Positions 36,419-45,658 of a stretch of 64,000 nt of DNA are shown here, in pieces. The stretch's first letter is position 1. The number at the start of each line of letters is the position of its first letter. The notes below the pieces were generated by a model. It worked only from the letters and a program-made list of their open reading frames with translations, was not told where the DNA came from and ran no database searches. This DNA comes from Pseudolactococcus plantarum (GTDB taxonomy: Bacteria > Bacillota > Bacilli > Lactobacillales > Streptococcaceae): positions 22,146-86,145 of the forward strand of contig NZ_JXJX01000011.1 of assembly GCF_002441715.1 (NCBI RefSeq). The letters are read 5' to 3'. A program made the translations under genes and the position numbers.

Positions 36419-37129
36419 ATGGATTATTTTGAAAAAACAGAACTCGAAGTCACAAAAAAAACACCACTGCCACCTCACAAAGCCTCCAAACAAACATGGG
36501 TATCTAGGCTCAGTATCCTATGGTTACTTATCCTTTGGCAAGTTTCACAAAATGCCGTCATTATCCCAATGAACAAACATGGGCAATTTAGCTTATGGAA
36601 GATTGGCTTATTCTTAATCATCTTTGCCATTTGTGTCATCCTATCTTACCAATGGGCAAGAAAGTACCACTTAATCCCAGCGATCCAATGGCGCTACTTC
36701 CAATTCGGTAAAATTGCTATGGGATTTGGACTTATGTTTGCAGTTGCACTCATCTCAGGCTTGATTATGCACCTAACTGGTACGAAAAGTACCGCAAACC
36801 AGGATGTTGTTGATGCAATTGGCAAGATGTTACCTCCCGTCATATTCTTCATCATGACAACTTCTGCTGGTTTCTTTGAAGAATTGATTTTTAGAGTCTC
36901 GTCATTTGAACTTATATTCAACAAATGGCCTAAGATAGCTGCCCTTTTTGCTTGGGGACTCTTTACACTGGCACATAACCCAACTAACATTGCTAGTTTT
37001 GTGACCTATGGTCTCATGAGTTTAGTACTTACCGGTCTCTACATCAAATATAGAAACTTTTATCTTAATCTGTCAGTTCATTTTCTATGGAATGCCTTTG
37101 GCATGATTGTCTTTTTTATGGCTAAATGA
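36419..37129 (+). CDS. CPBP family intramembrane glutamic endopeptidase
   Basis: A 236-residue protein with about six to seven membrane helices. The Abi/CAAX-protease motif 1 is FFEELIFRV (tandem Glu then Arg), motif 2 is FTLAHNPTN (Phe-x3-His) and motif 3 is SVHFLWNAFG (His/Asn). Lactobacillales relatives often confer bacteriocin self-immunity, but no bacteriocin gene is seen here. The transcript is probably leaderless. Confidence 0.88.
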   Translation: MDYFEKTELEVTKKTPLPPHKASKQTWVSRLSILWLLILWQVSQNAVIIPMNKHGQFSLWKIGLFLIIFAICVILSYQWARKYHLIPAIQWRYFQFGKIAMGFGLMFAVALISGLIMHLTGTKSTANQDVVDAIGKMLPPVIFFIMTTSAGFFEELIFRVSSFELIFNKWPKIAALFAWGLFTLAHNPTNIASFVTYGLMSLVLTGLYIKYRNFYLNLSVHFLWNAFGMIVFFMAK

Positions 37130-37160
37130 ATGAGCCTTAGTATTAACTGTAACCCTAGTA

Positions 37161-37207
37161 ACATACAAAAGCACCTTGGTTATGATAACCAAGGTGCTTT
37201 TGTATGT
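37161..37207. terminator. 23-bp perfect bidirectional terminator
   Basis: ACATACAAAAGCACCTTGG and its complement form a 22-23 bp stem with almost no loop, between the convergent CPBP and glpF genes, with T-rich flanks on both strands. Confidence 0.85.
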
Positions 37208-37224
37208 GTATCATGAGGCGTTGC

Positions 37225-38115
37225 TTATAAGAAAATAATCTTAAAGAGTGCAACCGCGCAAAGACCAGCTAAAATAGGTGCTGCAACTGGTACCCAAGAA
37301 TACCACCATTTTGAATCACTTTTAGCTTCGCCAAGAATTGATTTAGGCAAAATAGCATGTAACATACGAGGTCCTAAATCACGGGCAGGATTAAGTCCTG
37401 GACCTGTTGGGCCACCAAGTGCTGCAACAAGTGCCAATACTAAGAACCCAAGTGCAATATGAGCAACTGCAAGAGAACCAGCATTACCACTTGTTAACCC
37501 AGTAATCCCTTGTTGAATTTTTGTTGGCATATCCATATCTGCAACTTTTGCAGCTTTACCACCTTGAGCCAATAACTTTTCAATTCCTGGTACAATTTCA
37601 GCACCAAAGAAGTTTTTAGTTAACCCTAATGCAGCAAAGAAAAGTACAAACGAACCAATAAATTCATTTAGGAAACCATTAATCGTAGCAGACCGACGGC
37701 TCTCTTTTGACCCGTTATCTAAACTATCGATTGTTGAGAAAGTCCCAAGAATATGGTTTGGATTGTTTGTATTCAAATAGAATGGGCGATAAACCATTAC
37801 AATAATCGCTTGACCAACCATAGCACCTAATACTTGTGCGATGATGTATTGTGCCACATGCGCCCAAGGAAATAATCCTGATGCTGCAAGTCCTAATGTA
37901 AACGCAGGGTTGATGTGGTTACCTGAAACATTACCAAACATCAAAGCAGGGATCATAACCCCACAACCATATCCCCATGCGATAGTCATCCATCCTGAAC
38001 CGTAGCCTTTAGTCCCTTTAAGGTCAACGTTTGCTACTGCACCATTACCAAGAATAATTAGAATCGCTGTGCCGAGAAACTCAGCGAGGTATTTTGTCAT
38101 CCATGTTACGTCCAT
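37225..38115 (-). CDS. glpF: Glycerol uptake facilitator (aquaglyceroporin)
   Basis: A 296-residue MIP-family channel with six membrane helices and two half helices. The pore motifs are NPA in GNHINPAFTLG and NPARD in GPGLNPARDLGPR. The Asp after the second NPA-Arg is typical of glycerol-type channels. A loop of about 70 residues between helices 3 and 5 is longer than in E. coli GlpF. AAGGAG lies 13 nt from the ATG, an unusually long spacing. A cre-like site lies 139 nt upstream. Confidence 0.92.
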   Translation of the reverse strand: MDVTWMTKYLAEFLGTAILIILGNGAVANVDLKGTKGYGSGWMTIAWGYGCGVMIPALMFGNVSGNHINPAFTLGLAASGLFPWAHVAQYIIAQVLGAMVGQAIIVMVYRPFYLNTNNPNHILGTFSTIDSLDNGSKESRRSATINGFLNEFIGSFVLFFAALGLTKNFFGAEIVPGIEKLLAQGGKAAKVADMDMPTKIQQGITGLTSGNAGSLAVAHIALGFLVLALVAALGGPTGPGLNPARDLGPRMLHAILPKSILGEAKSDSKWWYSWVPVAAPILAGLCAVALFKIIFL

Positions 38116-38253
38116 TTTTGTTCGTAATCTCCTTTAGTATAATTGTTGTACTGATTGAGTTGAGAAGCAAAACTCATACTCAAAAAAAATTAATAAATTG
38201 CTATTGTTAATACTATATAAGTTTATCAGAAAACACATACCATGTAAAGCGTA

Positions 38254-38267
38254 AGAAAGCGTTTACA
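38254..38267. promoter_or_regulatory. cre-like CcpA site between glpF and pepX
   Basis: Read on the minus strand TGTAAACGCTTTCT fits TGNAANCGNTNNCA except for the last base. An extra TGTAAA 10 nt away makes a wider palindrome. It probably lets CcpA control glpF in the presence of a preferred sugar. Confidence 0.6.
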
Positions 38268-38433
38268 TTCCAAATCAGTTTAATTTAAGCTATAAATTAA
38301 ACCAAGTCTTATAAAAATAAAGCAATTGGCTATCTCTAGCCCTATCTAATCCAAACTTACTTTGTGTCATGATGTCTTTTTTTCAGTCACAAATGTTTTT
38401 TGAGTAGCATTTACGACGATATAGTGACTATTT

Positions 38434-38442
38434 TGTTATAAT
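38434..38442 (+). promoter_or_regulatory. Extended -10 promoter of pepX
   Basis: TGTTATAAT with hexamer 38437-38442. The leader ends in AAGGAGG before pepX. Confidence 0.6.
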
Positions 38443-38519
38443 TTAAACAATTGCTTGATGATAGCGTCACGACACAACTATTTTTCATCGTATCAATCTT
38501 AGTTTTTTAAGGAGGTAAC

Positions 38520-40817
38520 ATGCACTTCAATCACTTTTCTATTATTGACAAATCCCCTGCACAACAACTTGTAGACTTATCCGAACTAGGCTTTGCTTTT
38601 AATACTGACTTAGCTGCCAAGTCACAATTCAAACACTTTTTAAACTCATCTCCTATTGACTTAACGACTCTAGCTACTAGTCAAACACAAACACTACTTG
38701 ATTTTTTTAAAGCAGATACCCCTTTAACGTGGGACATTTTCTATGGTGTTGGCTTGCAGTTACTTGGGTTCGTTGCTAATTTTGACTTCCAGTTTACTGA
38801 TGCGTTATCATTTGCACGACGTATTCAGCTGCCACTAGTCGATATAACAGCTAATATTTGTGATAGCTCAGTTTTGATTCATGCAATTTATTTACTCTTA
38901 AACACCAGACAAAAACATGGTATGACATTAGTTGAACATCTGGTGTCAGAAGGACTGATACCTATTGATAATTGTTATCATTTTTTTAACGATAAATCTC
39001 TTGCCACTTTTGATACACAAAACTTAAGTCGTGAAGTTGTGTATATTGAGAGTCCAGTTGATACGCTAGATACAGGTAGCTATGATCTCATAAAAGTCCA
39101 GATTATTCGCCCGCATTTTGCAGGTAAATTACCTGTTGTCATGACTGCAAGTCCCTATCATCTCGGCATTAATGAACTTGCAAATGATGCTCAACTGCAT
39201 GATATGACACAGGCGTTAACGCAAAAAACACCTCACATGATCGATCTTTCAACTCGTAATCACAAATTGCCTAACTATGATAAAACAGCTGGACAACCTG
39301 CCAATCAGAACCTGGAGTTAGAACACTTCACGCACAGTTGGACTTATTCACTGAATGATTACTTGTTAGCACGTGGCTTTGCCTCAGTCTATGTCGCAGG
39401 AGTTGGGACTCTAGGATCTGATGGTTTTCAAACATCTGGTGACTATCAGCAGATTTTAAGTGTAACTGCAGTCATTGACTGGTTAAATGGTCGAGCACGT
39501 GGCTTTACCTCACGTCAAAAAACACACACGACAACAGCTGATTGGGCTAACGGTCATGTTGCGATGACTGGTAAATCTTACCTAGGCACACTCGCTTATG
39601 GTGCTGCAACGACAGGCGTCGACGGTCTTGATGTTATCCTTGCTGAAGCAGGTATTACAAACTGGTATGATTACTATCGTGAAAATGGGTTAGTTCGCAG
39701 TCCTGGTGGTTTTCCTGGAGAAGACTTAGATGTTTTAGCAGCATTAACCTACTCTAAAAATCTAGATGCAGCAGACTTTGCCAAAAATAATTTAGCGTAT
39801 AAACATAATTTAGACGAGATGACCAAACACTTGGACCGTGATTCAGGTAATTATAACAAGTTTTGGCACGACCGCAACTACTTACCAAACGCTCACAAAG
39901 TCAAGGCGGATGTCCTGATTGTCCACGGACTGCAAGATTTTAATGTCACCACTTCTCATGCGTTTAATTTCTGGCATAGCCTTCCTGAACAGGTCAATAA
40001 ACATGCTTTTCTACACCAAGGTAGTCATATTTATATGAACAATTGGCAATCAATTGATTTTTCAGAGACGATCAATGCCTATTTTACTGCAAAATTGTTA
40101 TCACGAGAGCTGACGCTAACACTTCCACCTGTCATCTGGCAACAAAATAGTGTCAACCAAAGCTTTCTAGATTTGCCAGGTTTTGGTGCTCAACACATTG
40201 AAACGATCCAACTCGGTTATCAGGGCGAGCTGGAACACTTTGATAATCACTATCCTGATGCATGCTTTAAGGCATATGCTAGTGACTTTAAACAGTTCAA
40301 ATCTGACTTGTTTTTAGGTAAGGCAAATGCGACAATCATCGACATCCATATGCCTGAAAACCTAAGAATAAACGGTCAGATTGTCTTAACCCTTAACATC
40401 AAGCTAAATGATAACAAAGGCATCTTGTCAGCTCAAATTTTAGACTTTGGCAACAAAAAACGATTTACTGACACGAGTCGCCTATTAGCTAGTAAAGTCA
40501 TCGATCGTGGTCGTAACTTTATGCTAGATGACTTACGTGAGCTCAGTTTAGTAGACTCACCTTATCAAGTTGTCACAAAAGGCTTTATGAATCTTCAAAA
40601 CCGCCAGAAATTAACCGAAATCAACTCTGTGATCCCTGATGAATGGATGAGAGTTGAGATGCGTTTACAGCCTACTATCTATGAGTTTGAAGCAAACGAT
40701 ACATTACGCTTAGTCATTTATAGTACCGATTTCGAACATACCATACGCGATAATCGTGAGGTCACGTATGACATTAATCTAGAAAAATCACGACTATATA
40801 TTCCGAAAGAGAGTTAA
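38520..40817 (+). CDS. pepX: X-prolyl dipeptidyl aminopeptidase
   Basis: A 765-residue S15-family peptidase that cuts X-Pro dipeptides from peptide N-termini, important for casein use. The catalytic serine is Ser353 in GKSYLG, with Asp473 in HGLQDFN and His503 in QGSHIY. Each is 5 residues later than in the L. lactis enzyme (348, 468, 498). Domain order is N-terminal helical, alpha/beta hydrolase, then a C-terminal jelly roll. It starts 7 nt after AAGGAGG. Confidence 0.97.
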   Translation: MHFNHFSIIDKSPAQQLVDLSELGFAFNTDLAAKSQFKHFLNSSPIDLTTLATSQTQTLLDFFKADTPLTWDIFYGVGLQLLGFVANFDFQFTDALSFARRIQLPLVDITANICDSSVLIHAIYLLLNTRQKHGMTLVEHLVSEGLIPIDNCYHFFNDKSLATFDTQNLSREVVYIESPVDTLDTGSYDLIKVQIIRPHFAGKLPVVMTASPYHLGINELANDAQLHDMTQALTQKTPHMIDLSTRNHKLPNYDKTAGQPANQNLELEHFTHSWTYSLNDYLLARGFASVYVAGVGTLGSDGFQTSGDYQQILSVTAVIDWLNGRARGFTSRQKTHTTTADWANGHVAMTGKSYLGTLAYGAATTGVDGLDVILAEAGITNWYDYYRENGLVRSPGGFPGEDLDVLAALTYSKNLDAADFAKNNLAYKHNLDEMTKHLDRDSGNYNKFWHDRNYLPNAHKVKADVLIVHGLQDFNVTTSHAFNFWHSLPEQVNKHAFLHQGSHIYMNNWQSIDFSETINAYFTAKLLSRELTLTLPPVIWQQNSVNQSFLDLPGFGAQHIETIQLGYQGELEHFDNHYPDACFKAYASDFKQFKSDLFLGKANATIIDIHMPENLRINGQIVLTLNIKLNDNKGILSAQILDFGNKKRFTDTSRLLASKVIDRGRNFMLDDLRELSLVDSPYQVVTKGFMNLQNRQKLTEINSVIPDEWMRVEMRLQPTIYEFEANDTLRLVIYSTDFEHTIRDNREVTYDINLEKSRLYIPKES

Positions 40818-40820
40818 GCT

Positions 40821-41534
40821 ATGACAACTATTGGCATTATTGGGTCACAATTTCTAAGTACACCTGAATTCCCTTTCCACCAATTTCCTGTCACATATAC
40901 ACGCACAGCATTTATAGATGCTTTGCAAAGCGTTGGTGCACAAGTGATTATCATCCCTATTGATAAAGCGTTGCGCAACCTCCCTCACTACATCAGTTTA
41001 GTAGATAAAGTCCTTTTAACTGGCGGAGAAGACGTCTCACCTCAGTTTTACGGACAAGATCCCCATAACCTGTTGGGTAGTACAAATCCTGATCGTGACA
41101 GGTTTGAATTAGCTGTGATTCAAGAAGTGATCAAACAAGAGAAAGCGTTACTAGGGGTATGTCGTGGTCATCAACTGCTTAATGTGGCACTCGGAGGGAC
41201 TTTATATCAGGATTTATCTCTGATGCAGACACCAACGATCAAGCATCTACAAGCACCAACAAAATCACACTTCACAACACATACTGTAGAGATTGATCCC
41301 AACTCTAGCCTAAATTTTTTACCTGCTGCTTATCACGTGAATTCTTATCATCACCAAATGATAGATCGATTAGCAGATGACCTAGTCAGCATCGCTCATG
41401 CAAGCGACGGTGTCATCGAAGCAGTTGAACATAAAACCAAGCGTTTGATGGGTATCCAGTGGCATCCCGAAGGGACTTGGGACAGTATTCGTGACGAACG
41501 TGACATATTTGATTTTTTTGTGAATCACCTTTAA
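40821..41534 (+). CDS. Class I glutamine-amidotransferase-like hydrolase (peptidase C26)
   Basis: A 237-residue C26-family hydrolase similar to gamma-glutamyl-gamma-aminobutyrate hydrolase (PuuD). The catalytic triad is Cys114 in GVCRGHQ, His215 and Glu217 in IQWHPEG. It starts 3 nt after pepX and is co-transcribed, so it may release gamma-linked glutamate from peptides taken up with Pro-peptides. That substrate is inference. Confidence 0.88.
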   Translation: MTTIGIIGSQFLSTPEFPFHQFPVTYTRTAFIDALQSVGAQVIIIPIDKALRNLPHYISLVDKVLLTGGEDVSPQFYGQDPHNLLGSTNPDRDRFELAVIQEVIKQEKALLGVCRGHQLLNVALGGTLYQDLSLMQTPTIKHLQAPTKSHFTTHTVEIDPNSSLNFLPAAYHVNSYHHQMIDRLADDLVSIAHASDGVIEAVEHKTKRLMGIQWHPEGTWDSIRDERDIFDFFVNHL

Positions 41535-41549
41535 ATCAACGCCTATCAC

Positions 41550-41579
41550 GACGATATATGACGATATATGACGATATAT
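41550..41579 (+). repeat. Three tandem copies of a 10-bp repeat
   Basis: GACGATATAT occurs three times head to tail, between the C26 hydrolase stop codon and its terminator. A related ACGACGATATA occurs at 38413-38423, before pepX. Confidence 0.85.
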
Positions 41580-41580
41580 A

Positions 41581-41609
41581 AGAGAACAAATCTGATTTGT
41601 TCTCTTTTT
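41581..41609 (+). terminator. Terminator of pepX and the C26 hydrolase
   Basis: AGAGAACAAAT, loop CTG, ATTTGTTCTCT and a T run. Confidence 0.85.
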
Positions 41610-41633
41610 GAGTTTTGTGATTTATGTAGCTAT

Positions 41634-43082
41634 TTAGTCTATGAATTGTGCGAGATGACTAACAGCTTTTGCTTTACCTAATAGATAAATCGTATCTGGT
41701 AGCTCTGGTCCGTGCATTTCACCTGATACAGCAATTCTAATCGGCATAAATAAGTTTTTGCCTTTGATACCTGTTTCTTTTTGAACAGCTTTGATTAAAG
41801 GGAAGATGTTGTCTTTAACATAATCAGCTTCTGATAAGTTTTCTAACTTTTCTTTAAAGCTTTTCAAAACGACTGGCGCAGTTTCAGTTGCTAACACCTC
41901 TTTCGCTTCATCTGTCAGTTCAGGGAAGTCAGCATAAAACAAATCTGTTAGTGGCACAATTTCATCTATTGATTTTAATTGTGGTTGATATAACGCCACT
42001 AAATGTTTTGATTTATCATCAAAGCGATCTGCTGCTTTTAAGAATGGTGTCGCTAAATCAAATATCGTCTCTAACTCACTATTTTTGATATAGTCGTTAT
42101 CTAACCAATCTAATTTCTTTTGATCAAATGCAGCAGGAGATTTTGATAAACGTTTTTCATCAAATAACTCAATGAGTTGTGCTTGTGAGAAGATTTCTTT
42201 TTCTCCACCAGGATTCCAACCTAATAGCGAGATAAAGTTAAAGACTGCTTCAGGTAAATAGCCTTTTTTACGATAATCTTCGATAAATTGTAAGGTATTA
42301 GTATCTCGTTTTGATAATTTTTTACCGGTCTCTGAGTTAATAATCAACGTCATATGACCAAATTCAGGGACATCCCAGCCTAGTGCTTCATAAATCATTA
42401 GCTGTTTAGGTGTGTTTGAGATATGATCATCTCCACGAATAACGTGAGAAATTTGCATATCGTGATCATCTACTACTACCGCAAAATTATAGGTTGGATA
42501 GCCATCTCGTTTTTGAATGACCCAGTCACCACCAAGATTTTTACCTTCAAATTCGATATCTCCTTTAACGATATCGTGCCATTTATAGATCGCATCAGTT
42601 GGCACTTTGATACGCACTGTTGGCTCGATACCAGCTGCTTTACGCTCAGCAATATAAGCCTCAACTTCAGCATCGCTCAAACCAGCATACTCACTGATAT
42701 AAACTGGCGGTAGACCTTTAGCTTCTTGTGCTTCACGATCTGCTGCAATCTCATCTTCTGTCTTATAAGAATGATAGGCATGACCAGATGTCAATAATGC
42801 ATCAATATAGGTTTGATAAAGTGACAAGCGTTCAGACTGACGGTAACGCTCATGCGTTTCTGGCGACTCATCCCAATCCATCCCCAACCAGCGTAAGTTA
42901 TCTAGTTGAGAGCGCTCGCCATCCTCAACATGGCGTTTACGGTCAGTATCTTCGATACGTATGATAAAGTCTCCGCCATGATGACGCGCATATAAATAAT
43001 TAAATAGCGCTGTTCTAGCATTGCCGATATGTAAAAGTCCTGTAGGTGATGGTGCATAACGCACACGAATTTTATTTGTCAT
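41634..43082 (-). CDS. gltX: Glutamyl-tRNA synthetase
   Basis: A 482-residue class Ib synthetase. The HIGH-type motif is [14 protein letters not shown] (about 11-24) and the KMSKS-type motif is KKLSKRDTN. It is probably a non-discriminating enzyme that also charges tRNA-Gln, as usual in Firmicutes. AAGGAG lies 6 nt before the ATG. It follows ispF after a terminator. Confidence 0.97.
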   Translation of the reverse strand: MTNKIRVRYAPSPTGLLHIGNARTALFNYLYARHHGGDFIIRIEDTDRKRHVEDGERSQLDNLRWLGMDWDESPETHERYRQSERLSLYQTYIDALLTSGHAYHSYKTEDEIAADREAQEAKGLPPVYISEYAGLSDAEVEAYIAERKAAGIEPTVRIKVPTDAIYKWHDIVKGDIEFEGKNLGGDWVIQKRDGYPTYNFAVVVDDHDMQISHVIRGDDHISNTPKQLMIYEALGWDVPEFGHMTLIINSETGKKLSKRDTNTLQFIEDYRKKGYLPEAVFNFISLLGWNPGGEKEIFSQAQLIELFDEKRLSKSPAAFDQKKLDWLDNDYIKNSELETIFDLATPFLKAADRFDDKSKHLVALYQPQLKSIDEIVPLTDLFYADFPELTDEAKEVLATETAPVVLKSFKEKLENLSEADYVKDNIFPLIKAVQKETGIKGKNLFMPIRIAVSGEMHGPELPDTIYLLGKAKAVSHLAQFID

Positions 43083-43123
43083 TTCTTCTCCTTAAAATAG
43101 TCATTCCTATTCTACCAAAATAT

Positions 43124-43160
43124 CAAAAAAAGCGCCAATATGGTTACTGACGTCTTTTTT
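43124..43160 (-). terminator. Terminator of ispF
   Basis: AAAAGACGTCAG pairs with TTGGCGCTTTT with one bulge and two G-U pairs, followed by TTT. It separates the isp genes from gltX. Confidence 0.6.
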
Positions 43161-43226
43161 AAACAAATGAGATAAACTTCCCATCTGATCGTATCTTTTT
43201 TGTCTTACCAACCTGACCTATCAACA

Positions 43227-43709
43227 TCACTGATGGACAAGTAATACAACAGCTTCACAAGCCATACCCTCTTTACGACCTACAAACCCTAACTTTTCTG
43301 TTGTCGTCGCTTTAATATTAACACTTGCAACATCTGTATGTAAAATCAAAGCAATATTAGCCTTCATTTGCTGTAAATGAGGGGCCATCTTAGGTGCTTC
43401 AGCTAGGATTGTCGCATCAATATTACCGATAGCATACCTTTTTTCTCGCATCATATCATAGATATCAGCCAAGATTTTTGTAGAGGCAATCCCTTGTGTC
43501 TCAGGATTAGTATCTGGAAACGCATGACCAATATCACCTAGACCTAAGGCACCAATAATGGCATCAGTGATAGCATGTAACAACACATCAGCATCAGAAT
43601 GACCCAACAAGCCTTTATCATAAGGTATCGTCACGCCACCAATGACCAAATCACGCTCTTCAACAAGTTGATGAACATCATACCCTTGTCCAATTTTAAA
43701 TGAATGCAT
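43227..43709 (-). CDS. ispF: IspF, 2-C-methyl-D-erythritol 2,4-cyclodiphosphate synthase
   Basis: A 160-residue enzyme of the MEP isoprenoid pathway that cyclises CDP-ME 2-phosphate. The zinc ligands are Asp11 and His13 (GYDVHQL) and His45 (DVLLHAI), the same spacing as E. coli Asp8, His10 and His42. HSDADVLLHAITDAIIGALG and ATTTEKLGFVGRKEGM are complete. It starts 9 nt after ispD with AAAGGA before it. Confidence 0.95.
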   Translation of the reverse strand: MHSFKIGQGYDVHQLVEERDLVIGGVTIPYDKGLLGHSDADVLLHAITDAIIGALGLGDIGHAFPDTNPETQGIASTKILADIYDMMREKRYAIGNIDATILAEAPKMAPHLQQMKANIALILHTDVASVNIKATTTEKLGFVGRKEGMACEAVVLLVHQ

Positions 43710-43718
43710 CTAGTTCCT

Positions 43719-44426
43719 TTACCTCGTCTCTAACTTATCACAACTTTCTTGTTTTATTCGATGTGTCAAAATTGCTTCTCCGAAGATAAGGTCTTCTGGT
43801 GTTGTGATTTTAATATTCTCATAAGATCCGCTAACAATTGCCACAGCATCAGTCGCATATGCTTCTACTAAGCTAGCATCATCAGTTCCTAAAAACTGTT
43901 CTAACTTAGCTGTATCATGCATTTTTTTAATCAATGTAGTCTCAAAAAACTGAGGCGTCTGCGCTGCCCAAAGTGCGTCTCTCGGCACTGTTTGATTAAT
44001 CTGATGATCTGATGCGACTTGTTTGATTGTATCCTTAACAGGTACAGCCAAAATCGCATTGTCATGTGCTTTAAGTAGGCTCAAGAGCGGTAAAGTCACA
44101 AACGGTCTTGCACCGTCGTGGATCATTACATAGTCGCTCGTCACCTCAGCTAAAGCATGTCTGACTGAATCTTGTCTTTCAGCACCACCTGAGACAAATC
44201 TGACGGTGTCAGACAAAAAGCTAGAAAAATAAGCTTGCTCCTCTGGTTTTCCTACAAGCAGGATAGATTGACAGTCTGGGTCAGATAAAAACAACTCTAG
44301 AGAGTACTCAAAAATGGCTTTTTCGCCTAATTTCAAAAATATTTTATTCTGATCTGCAGCCATTCGACGACCTGAACCAGCAGCTAAGATGATAGCACTA
44401 TAGTTTTTTTTCCGTTCTTGTCTCAT
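43719..44426 (-). CDS. ispD: IspD, 2-C-methyl-D-erythritol 4-phosphate cytidylyltransferase
   Basis: A 235-residue nucleotidyltransferase that makes CDP-ME from MEP and CTP. IILAAGSGRRM (12-22), Lys28, GGAERQDSV, IHDGARPF, VPVKDTIK, WAAQTPQ, TDDASLVE and NIKITTPEDL follow the IspD pattern. The neighbouring ispF argues for IspD rather than the related ribitol-phosphate cytidylyltransferase TarI. It overlaps yacL by 4 nt. Confidence 0.93.
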   Translation of the reverse strand: MRQERKKNYSAIILAAGSGRRMAADQNKIFLKLGEKAIFEYSLELFLSDPDCQSILLVGKPEEQAYFSSFLSDTVRFVSGGAERQDSVRHALAEVTSDYVMIHDGARPFVTLPLLSLLKAHDNAILAVPVKDTIKQVASDHQINQTVPRDALWAAQTPQFFETTLIKKMHDTAKLEQFLGTDDASLVEAYATDAVAIVSGSYENIKITTPEDLIFGEAILTHRIKQESCDKLETR

Positions 44427-45496
44427 CTTACAAGCTCACCAAAAATCATGCGACCAGCAGATGTTTGCAATGATTTCGTTACTTCAACAGTTACTGTTTT
44501 ATCTAACATATCTGCAGTATCTTCAACCACAATCATCGTCCCATCTGGTAGATAACCGATCCCTTGACGTCTTTCAGTCCCTTTCTTAACAATCGTAAGC
44601 GATAGTGTGTCTCCGACAATCAACTGAGGTTTGACAGCATTTGCTAAATCATTAATGTTTAAGACTTTTACGCCCTGAATTTCTGCAACCTTGTTTAGAT
44701 TAAAATCATTTGTAACCAAAGCCGCCCCTGTTTCAGATGCAAAGCGTAAGAGTTTTGTATCAACTTCATGGATATCTTGATAATCCTTAGCAGACACAGT
44801 CACATTCGCAACCTCTTTCATATCGTTTACTAAATCAAGTCCCCGACGGCCTTTAGCACGCTTCAGATTATCATTACTATCAGATAATAGCTGTAATTCT
44901 AGTAATACGAAATTAGGCACGATAATATCGCCATCTAAAAATCCAGTTTTTAGAATATCTAGGATACGTCCATCTATCAAGACACTCGTATCTAATAATT
45001 TGGCATACCCTTTAACTTTACGTTTATCTCTTCTATCTATTTTATCCGTTTTAACTGCAAGAGATGTTTTCTTTTTACTAAAAAAATTCAGAATATCAGT
45101 TTCTCTTTTTGTAGACACGCTGTAACCGACATAAACTGCCAACATCATCAGTAAAAAGGGAATAATGGTTGATAAAATTGGGATGCGTAATATCCACAAT
45201 GGAATACTTGCAATCGCACCAATAACCAACCCTAAAACGCCTCCCATAAACCCTAAGGTAATCTTTGGGATATTGATCGTTGCAACAATTTTATCAATTT
45301 GTTCAACAAAGTTAAGTAATAGTCTAATAAATAAAATAGAAAAAATCAGAAAAATAATTGCGCCGATTAAACTGTTAACTACTACATTGTTTTGAAACTG
45401 TCTTTGATTAATTAATGTCCAAAATTCAGGCAAAAATGCATCGCCAATCGTTGCACCAACGATGACCATCAAGACATGAATAATAATACGCTTCAT
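44423..45496 (-). CDS. YacL family PIN-TRAM membrane protein
   Basis: A 357-residue protein with four predicted N-terminal membrane helices (1-125), a PIN-type nuclease-like domain (LLDTSVLIDGRILDI near 168, VLLELQLLSDS and a late TNDFNL) and a C-terminal TRAM RNA-binding domain. In Bacillus the homologue lies in radA-disA-yacL-ispD-ispF-gltX. Its function is unclear. AAAGGAG precedes the ATG. Confidence 0.9.
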   Translation of the reverse strand: MKRIIIHVLMVIVGATIGDAFLPEFWTLINQRQFQNNVVVNSLIGAIIFLIFSILFIRLLLNFVEQIDKIVATINIPKITLGFMGGVLGLVIGAIASIPLWILRIPILSTIIPFLLMMLAVYVGYSVSTKRETDILNFFSKKKTSLAVKTDKIDRRDKRKVKGYAKLLDTSVLIDGRILDILKTGFLDGDIIVPNFVLLELQLLSDSNDNLKRAKGRRGLDLVNDMKEVANVTVSAKDYQDIHEVDTKLLRFASETGAALVTNDFNLNKVAEIQGVKVLNINDLANAVKPQLIVGDTLSLTIVKKGTERRQGIGYLPDGTMIVVEDTADMLDKTVTVEVTKSLQTSAGRMIFGELVR

Positions 45497-45658
45497 GTGC
45501 CTCTCCTTTATTGATTATGACCTAAAAACGGTGGCATCATAATCTATTTTTGTATTACCATCGATACGAGTTAGCCAACATCATACTCACATATGCTGTC
45601 GAAATGTTTACACTTTTTAATTTTAACACATTTTTCTTAAAATTACCGACATAATCTC

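Larger units (their letters stand above)
38116..38519. other. 404-nt divergent regulatory region between glpF and pepX
   Basis: No gene is seen. It contains a weak -10 near glpF, a cre-like site inside a larger inverted repeat (TGTAAA ... TTTACA), and the pepX promoter with a leader of about 70 nt. Confidence 0.6.

Noticed and set aside
43719..44426. ispD as the teichoic-acid enzyme TarI
   Set aside because: Its overlap with yacL, the intact ispF right after it and the full IspD motif set fit the MEP enzyme better, and no TarJ-like gene is present.
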